This document shows, piece by piece, positions 58,920 to 64,000 of a stretch of 64,000 nt of DNA. The stretch covers positions 306,420,661 to 306,484,660 of the forward strand of contig OY856186.1 of NCBI GenBank assembly GCA_963693315.1, in the 5' to 3' direction. This DNA is from Diogma glabrata (lineage: Eukaryota > Arthropoda > Insecta > Diptera > Cylindrotomidae). Made by a program: the position numbers and the translations under genes. Each line of letters begins with the position of its first letter. The stretch's first letter is position 1. Below the pieces are notes generated by a model. That model saw only the letters and a program-made list of their open reading frames with translations, did no database searches and was not told where the DNA came from.

Positions 58920-60285
58920 AGACTTACTCTTTGCCAGCAGGCAAAGCTACTGAAATTCGGCCAGGCCTAAATTTCAACACTAAACAGTACAAAAGAAACT
59001 GGGTATCTCTGTCACAAAAACACGATAGCAGATTTCATGCAACAGTAGCACGATAAAAGAAAAGCAAAAAAATGGGGATACAAAAGACACTAACAAAATT
59101 GAAGAGTACAAATAAAGGGTTAAATTCTAAATTCCTAACTTTTGTCAAAAAAGAACATTTCATAATCAACTAACTGATATTTTCCAACTCCTAAGATAAG
59201 TCCGAGGTGGGAGGAGCTAGATCATGTCAATAAACTTCACAAAAAAAAAAATCGCAACCAATCCAAAAAAAATAGCAACTAAAACGAACTTTTTTGCTTT
59301 CTGTTGCCAAGACAAATTTATGCTTTACAATAATAAATAAATTTATTACATCAAAGCAATATAATGTAAAATTTTACCTGCCTAACCCTTGGCAACAGTA
59401 AACACAAAATACCAAATAATTTTTTAATAAAGAACAATTTCACCAGTTATATAATTGTACGCGTCCGTTCTTCGATACTTTTATTTTTATAGACACTAAC
59501 ACAAACACTATAACACTTATTAGCTACTTATTAGCACTTATCAACACTTATAATACTTATTTTTATGTTTTCGATTATTTTTGTTTTTTTTGTTCTTTTT
59601 CCTTTATAATTTAGGAGACTACTTTCTTCGTCTGACTGAAATAAGAATGAAATTTTGGAATTTTGCCATCACAATAGTAATAGTTCTTAAAAGAAAACAA
59701 AACCATTAGATTTAAAACTTATTTTAAATGTTTTTAAAACTTTTCATGCAATTTTTAATATTTTTTCATGGAAGTATTTAGTACTATATACTTTAGAGTT
59801 CAGAAATCGATAATTTCGGAATTTTAATAAATTTCGATAAGAAACCATAATATATGTATTTGGGCACCCAGAAATTTTTGTCCCCGTTTTGCTTCAGGCC
59901 AATTGTTTAAAATATCCGATTTTCACCTTCGATTGACTTGAAATTTTGTGTGTGATGTAATTTAATTCAGCAATTTAAAATAAACTGAACCCAGGACTCC
60001 CGGCAAACTGAATGAGCAAAACCTCGTTCTGTGCACGCAAGTTTACTTTAATGAACGCAGAAATTTAGAAAAACATTCAACTTACCCTTTGAACTCTTAT
60101 TATTGCTGATTTTATGCACAAGCACAGCTAGGATCAATTCTCGCACGGACACAAACTTTTTTTTTCACAAGTTATAAGACGCGTTCATCTGCTGAAAAAC
60201 TCGCACTGAATAATGTCATATCGTAGTTTTTTCTTCGAAAGTATTATATCAAAAAAAATTATTATCATATCGATCTTATACGTTT
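58920..60285. other. LINE 5' region and unassigned AT-rich DNA
   Basis: The first few hundred bases may be LINE 5' untranslated sequence. No coding ORF or clear repeat seen. Confidence 0.45.
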
Positions 60286-60428
60286 AATTTGAGAGAAAAA
60301 GCATAAAATCGAGAAATTTGTTTTCTCAATTTTATCTACGTTAGATCAAATCTAGAGTAATCGAATATTAATTATTTTCATTTCGATCTCATAAGTTCAA
60401 TTTGAGAGAAAAATAACAAAACCGAGAA
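60286..60428. repeat. Direct repeat unit, copy 1
   Basis: Contains TTCTCAATTTTATCTACGTT and CATTTCGATCTCATAAGTTC; a diverged direct copy lies at about 61905-62080. Confidence 0.7.
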
Positions 60429-60934
60429 TTTTTGAAGTAAAACTTCTTTAGGCGCGTTTTAAGAATTTTGCAACGGAAAGACAAAAAACGAATATAATAT
60501 TCGGCAAATATACGATACAATTCAATTATGACACACATATAAATGTCGGAAGTAGTCATTTGAACAGATATATGTGTAACCATATATATTCATCTCTATC
60601 ATACTACAGTCTGATTTTGAATTTTAAACATATACATGCACATAATTCCAAAAAAACTTAAGTAGAAATTTAAACACAATAAAATAAAAAAGAAATTAGA
60701 AGTAAAAAAGGCAAACGAATATTATGTTCGGCAAGTATGCGACAATTCGATTATGTGTATTGTATTTTTTATACGCTTATTCAGAATCGTATTACATGTT
60801 ATATGAGTTGGACGTGTCGATCTTAGATTTAAATATCTAATAATATAATATTCGTAATATTTTATTGAGTTTCGTAATTTTTTAAATTTATATTTTGAAT
60901 TGTTTTAGTTTTTTGAAGTAAAACTTCTTTAGGG

Positions 60935-61320
60935 CTGGTTATAGTAGTCATTGTGGTCATGGTGGTCATGGTAGTCATGGTGGTAATAGTGGTCATGGTG
61001 GTCATAGTGGTAATGGTGATCACGGTGTTCACTGTGGTTATGGCGGTCATGGTGGTCACGGTGGTCATGGTGGTCATTGTGTTCATTGTGGTCATGGTGG
61101 TCATAGTGGTCATGGTGGCTATGGTGGTTATGGTGGTCACGATGGTCATGGTGGTTGCGGTGGTCATGGTGGTCATGGTGTTCACGGTGGTCATGTTGGT
61201 TATGGTGGTCATGGTGGTCATGGTGGTTATGGTGGTCATGGTGGTAATGGTGGTCACGGTGGTCATGGTGGTTATGGTGGTCATGTTGGTCATGGTGGTC
61301 ATGGTGGTCATGGTGTTTAG
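60935..61320. repeat. GGTCATGGT-type minisatellite
   Basis: About 390 bases of GGTCAT/GGTTAT/GGTCAC hexamers. Being a multiple-of-three repeat without stops, it gives long ORFs on both strands (Val/Met on plus, Thr/Met on minus); I regard both as artefacts of the repeat. Confidence 0.92.
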
Positions 61321-61400
61321 AGTTTGCATCCCGGGCTTTCCCGGGCGGGAAAAAATATTTGTGTCGATTAAATTTGTTTTGTTAAATAGAAAAATGAGTG

Positions 61401-61898
61401 GTGTAATCTTTGCACGCGGTTGAAATAAACTTCTTTGGCTAGTGTGGCAGGTATTAATAAAAAGATGAAATATAAAATAAATATGTCATATTGGAGTTTA
61501 GAGTTGCATTTCTTGATAATATAATTTGCAGCATGTGTAATAAAAAGTAATATTTACATAATGTATTACAAAGTCAATTCAATTATTAACATAATTGAAA
61601 TATGAAATTAGAGGTTTATGACAAATTTGCTAAATTTTTTGAAAAATGCATCAATTGTTGTACCAATTGTTAAATTAAGTGGACATGTATTCATCGTGAA
61701 ATTTAATATGTAATACGTTGTAAGACTTTGAAAAACATGTAAATATGGCTTGTTGCAAATTATATTATCAAGAATATCAGAAAGAAACTCTAAATTTCAA
61801 TATGACATATCTATTTTATTTTAAATTTAATATTTTTAGTAATACCTGCTGCAGTGGCCAAAGAAGTTTTACTTCAACAGCGTGTAAAGATTACGCAC
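61401..61898. mobile_element. Small TIR element (MITE-like), ~500 bp
   Basis: The left end GTGTAATCTTTGCACGCGG...TTGAAATAAACTTCTTTGGC..GGCAGGTATTA matches the reverse complement of the right end (GTGCGTAATCTTTACACG...TTGAAGTAAAACTTCTTTGGCC..GCAGGTATTA) over about 65 bases. The ORF 61745-61957 overlaps its right end and is not taken as a gene. No clear target duplication. Confidence 0.65.
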
Positions 61899-61904
61899 TT
61901 TATT

Positions 61905-62080
61905 TTTTTTTCTCAATTTTATATACGTTGATCAAACCGAGAATAATCGAGTATTAGTTAGTTTCATTTCGATCTCATAAGTTCAATTTGAGAGAAATTA
62001 TTTAATCGATAATTTTTTTTCTTAATTTTATCTACGTGGATCAAATTGAGAATACTCGCGTATAACTTATTATTATTTTG
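61905..62080. repeat. Direct repeat unit, copy 2
   Basis: Diverged direct copy of 60286-60428, flanking the region that holds the minisatellite and the TIR element. Confidence 0.65.
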
Positions 62081-62254
62081 ATCTTCAAGTTTCAAAAAGA
62101 AACGAAAAGGATTAAAATGAAAATATTTTAATCTCATTTTGACATTTGTGAATCAAATAAATGATGGGGAAGTACCAAAGTGATGTGTACTTCTCTGTTC
62201 AATTCGAGAATCTTATTCTGATTCAAAAATTTCTTATATTTATACAGAACAAAT

Positions 62255-62640
62255 GAAAACGATCTTTATTTACTCAAAACAAGAATAAATGTATTTCCTA
62301 TTGTTGAACAAAAACAATTCTCAACTTCAGTATTTCATTCTCCTGTAGGATGATCGAATTGATAGTTTTTTCTAACTTTTAAAGTTTTGTTGTATTAAAA
62401 TGATATAAATTTACTCGAAATGAGAATAAATGTATCTTCTGTTTTTAATCATATATATTTCTCAATAATAGTATTTTATTCACTTTTTTGTGTGATCGAA
62501 TTGATAGTTTTTATCTCAGTTTTAAATTTCAGAGCATTAAAATGATTTAAATTTTCTTAAATTAGGAAAAACTGAGCTTTCTATTTTCAATCATACACAA
62601 TTCTCAAATCTAGATTTTTTTTCTCTCTGTGTACAAAATT
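62255..62640. repeat. Three degenerate tandem units of ~142 bp
   Basis: GAATAAATGTAT, GATCGAATTGATAGTTTTT and AATGAT.TAAATTT recur at intervals of about 140-143 bases. Confidence 0.6.
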
Positions 62641-63163
62641 CATTTCCCATTTTGTTACACATAATCTAAATCTTTTTATTTATTTAAAAGAACAAAGTTT
62701 TTCTTTTTAAAATATATATATATAAAACTGAATTTTAATTTCTTATATTTTTCTTGTACTGAACATATATTTTTTAGTTGAAATATTACAACATGAATTC
62801 TTATTAAATTTTATAAACGGAATGAATTAAAACAAAATGCCATCTGACATTTTATATTATCGTCGTTGTCTTTTTTGTTTTGATAACGAGAAGGAAACGA
62901 ACAAAAACTATCAACATTAATTCCTCATTCGTTCTTCGTTCATTTTTTAAGGAGTGCGTTTAATAATTCATTTTTATTTTTGATTGTTGTCTATTGTTGT
63001 CTAGTCTGTTGTTGATCGTTAAATTGAATTTGAAAATCTTATTTTATTTTTGAGAAATTGAATTATGAATGTTTGAAATGTTCATCATTGAATTAAGAAT
63101 ACCCAGACGTTACAAATGTTACAAATAAAAATCAGTACAAAAAAAACTAATTATCTGCTTCTT
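62641..63163. other. No feature recognised
   Basis: AT-rich; probably flanking or 3' sequence of the gene to the right. Confidence 0.4.
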
Positions 63164-64000
63164 CTAGTGCCTGGTACACTCTAAATGATTTATATCCATT
63201 TCCAGTTTTCTTAACCTTTTGTCTGGCAAATTTGCTTCCTTTATTTTCTGCCCAAGAACTTGAAGCATCAACGATGTTGATGACATGTTTTTGGTAGCCG
63301 TTTCTGCGCTACTAATGTTTCTGATGGCTTCAGACGCCGTCTCCAATAATTGACAGAAGTCATCATTTCCAGTATTTTTCGTTCGTTTGGCTTTTTTATT
63401 TGGATGTACTACTTCAATATCAATTGCCGAGCGAGCTTGAAGCTGTCTCCGTAGTATCAGACTCTTCCACTAGCAAACTTTCACTCTCTTCGTCATAATT
63501 ACCCACGGTTTACAGAACCGTTATAAAATTTACAGAACCGTTAATTTACAGAACCGTTATAAGAACCGTTATAAAATTTAATAAAAATTCATTAAATAAA
63601 ATTTAATAAAATGTAGTAAAAAAGTTGTACTACTATAACCATAAATAACATATTAGCTATAACTTACTCTCTTTGATCCTCTAAGTCTTTAAGGAAGCTT
63701 AACATATTGTAATACTTCCATTTGGATTTCTGCACTGTATCATCGGGATTTGTGGCAGCACTACCCGATGGTTCTATCCGCCGAATTTTTTTAAAGGTAT
63801 CGTCCCGGATGTTTTTCCACTTGGTGCGGCAGACACTATCTAGAAAAATTTAATTATGTTGTTTAGTTATTAATCAATTGTAATTTTATTATAATAATAA
63901 ATGTATATATTTTCTACAGTATATTTTTTATTACCTTTAGAATTGAGCGTTAGAGCTATGTTAACCCAAATTTTATTCTTGATGTTGGTTCTTTTATAGT
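63164..64000 (-). pseudogene. MADF-domain gene, 3' part, possibly disrupted
   Basis: Minus-strand spliced gene running off the window. Exon (64000)-63935 ends IWVNIALTLNSK with a GTAATA donor; an intron of 95 bases ends CTAG; exon 63839-63668 encodes DSVCRTKWKNIRDDTF, KKIRRIEPSGS and KWKYYNMLSFLKDLEDQRE, then GTAAGT. This is the C-terminal half of a MADF (Myb/SANT-related) DNA-binding domain. A last exon lies within 63500-63164: an acidic/Ser part (ESESLLVEESD), then a basic KKAKRTKN stretch and a C-terminus ending LECTRH. Between the two parts the frame changes by one base near 63440, and no AG acceptor is seen upstream, where short tandem repeats lie. MADF proteins are transcription factors or transposon accessory proteins; either fits. 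A working gene with an exon structure I misread is possible. Confidence 0.6.
63500..63600. repeat. Short tandem ACAGAACCGTTATAAAATTT repeats
   Basis: Four to five copies of AGAACCGTT with TATAAAATTTAC or AATTTAC spacers, at the expected splice acceptor of the last MADF exon. Confidence 0.8.

Noticed and set aside
60862..61423. Two ~155-codon ORFs (TTMTTM on minus, VVMVVM on plus) as genes
   Set aside because: Both are translations of a hexamer minisatellite; no domain and no non-repetitive body.

Overview
The window looks like a transposon graveyard from an arthropod nuclear genome, most likely an insect. The DNA is very AT-rich. Almost every recognisable coding sequence belongs to a mobile element: Ty3/gypsy LTR retrotransposons, RTE and Jockey-like LINEs, hAT and other terminal-inverted-repeat (TIR) DNA transposons. 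The only part that resembles ordinary host coding sequence is a piece of a spliced MADF-domain gene at the right end (63164-64000, minus) and a decayed spliced gene at 45401-46440 (minus). I cannot name the species.

Layout. (1) 1-8179, minus: the 5' part of gypsy copy A, with a Gag that starts with a RING-H2 finger, a long leader, a tRNA-Lys(CUU) primer-binding site and a 4.2-kb LTR. (2) 8343-40359, minus: element 3 of the same lineage, flanked by a 4-bp duplication (ATCA). It has about 4.0-kb LTRs and has itself been hit three times. Element 1 (8616-19824, plus, duplication TCTC) sits in its 3' LTR. A 2.86-kb transposon with 600-bp TIRs (27701-30559, duplication ATTA) sits between its gag and pol. 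A hAT element (36175-38203, 8-bp duplication GTATTTAC) sits in its 5' LTR. (3) Element 1 is a second, diverged RING-Gag retrotransposon with 1337-bp LTRs; a 1.89-kb TA-flanked element (9713-11598) is nested in its 5' LTR. (4) 40360-43195: remnant of an older LTR of the copy A/3 type, carrying a 5'-truncated RTE insertion (40462-42397). (5) 43196-46610: a hairpin, an RTE 5' fragment and a spliced pseudogene. (6) 46614-58919, minus: a Jockey-like LINE split by a complete gypsy element, gypsy-4 (47383-56783, duplication CAAC), whose single 1402-codon Gag-Pol frame is intact. (7) 58920-64000: AT-rich DNA with repeats, a GGTCAT-type satellite, a small TIR element and the MADF gene fragment.

Most unusual biology. 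Two diverged gypsy lineages (element 1 and copies A/3; different LTRs and primer-binding sites) both carry an apparently complete C3H2C3 RING finger, of the type found in E3 ubiquitin ligases, at the N-terminus of Gag. In both, a canonical -1 frameshift heptamer lies in the same aligned codons just after the zinc knuckles (TTTAAAC in element 1, GGGAAAC in A and 3). In element 1 it is followed after 6 nt by a perfect 9-bp GC-rich stem. Gypsy-4, which has a related Gag core and Pol, lacks the RING, the zinc knuckles and the frameshift.

All boundaries, duplications and reading frames were read by eye; identities are estimates, and no database search was possible.
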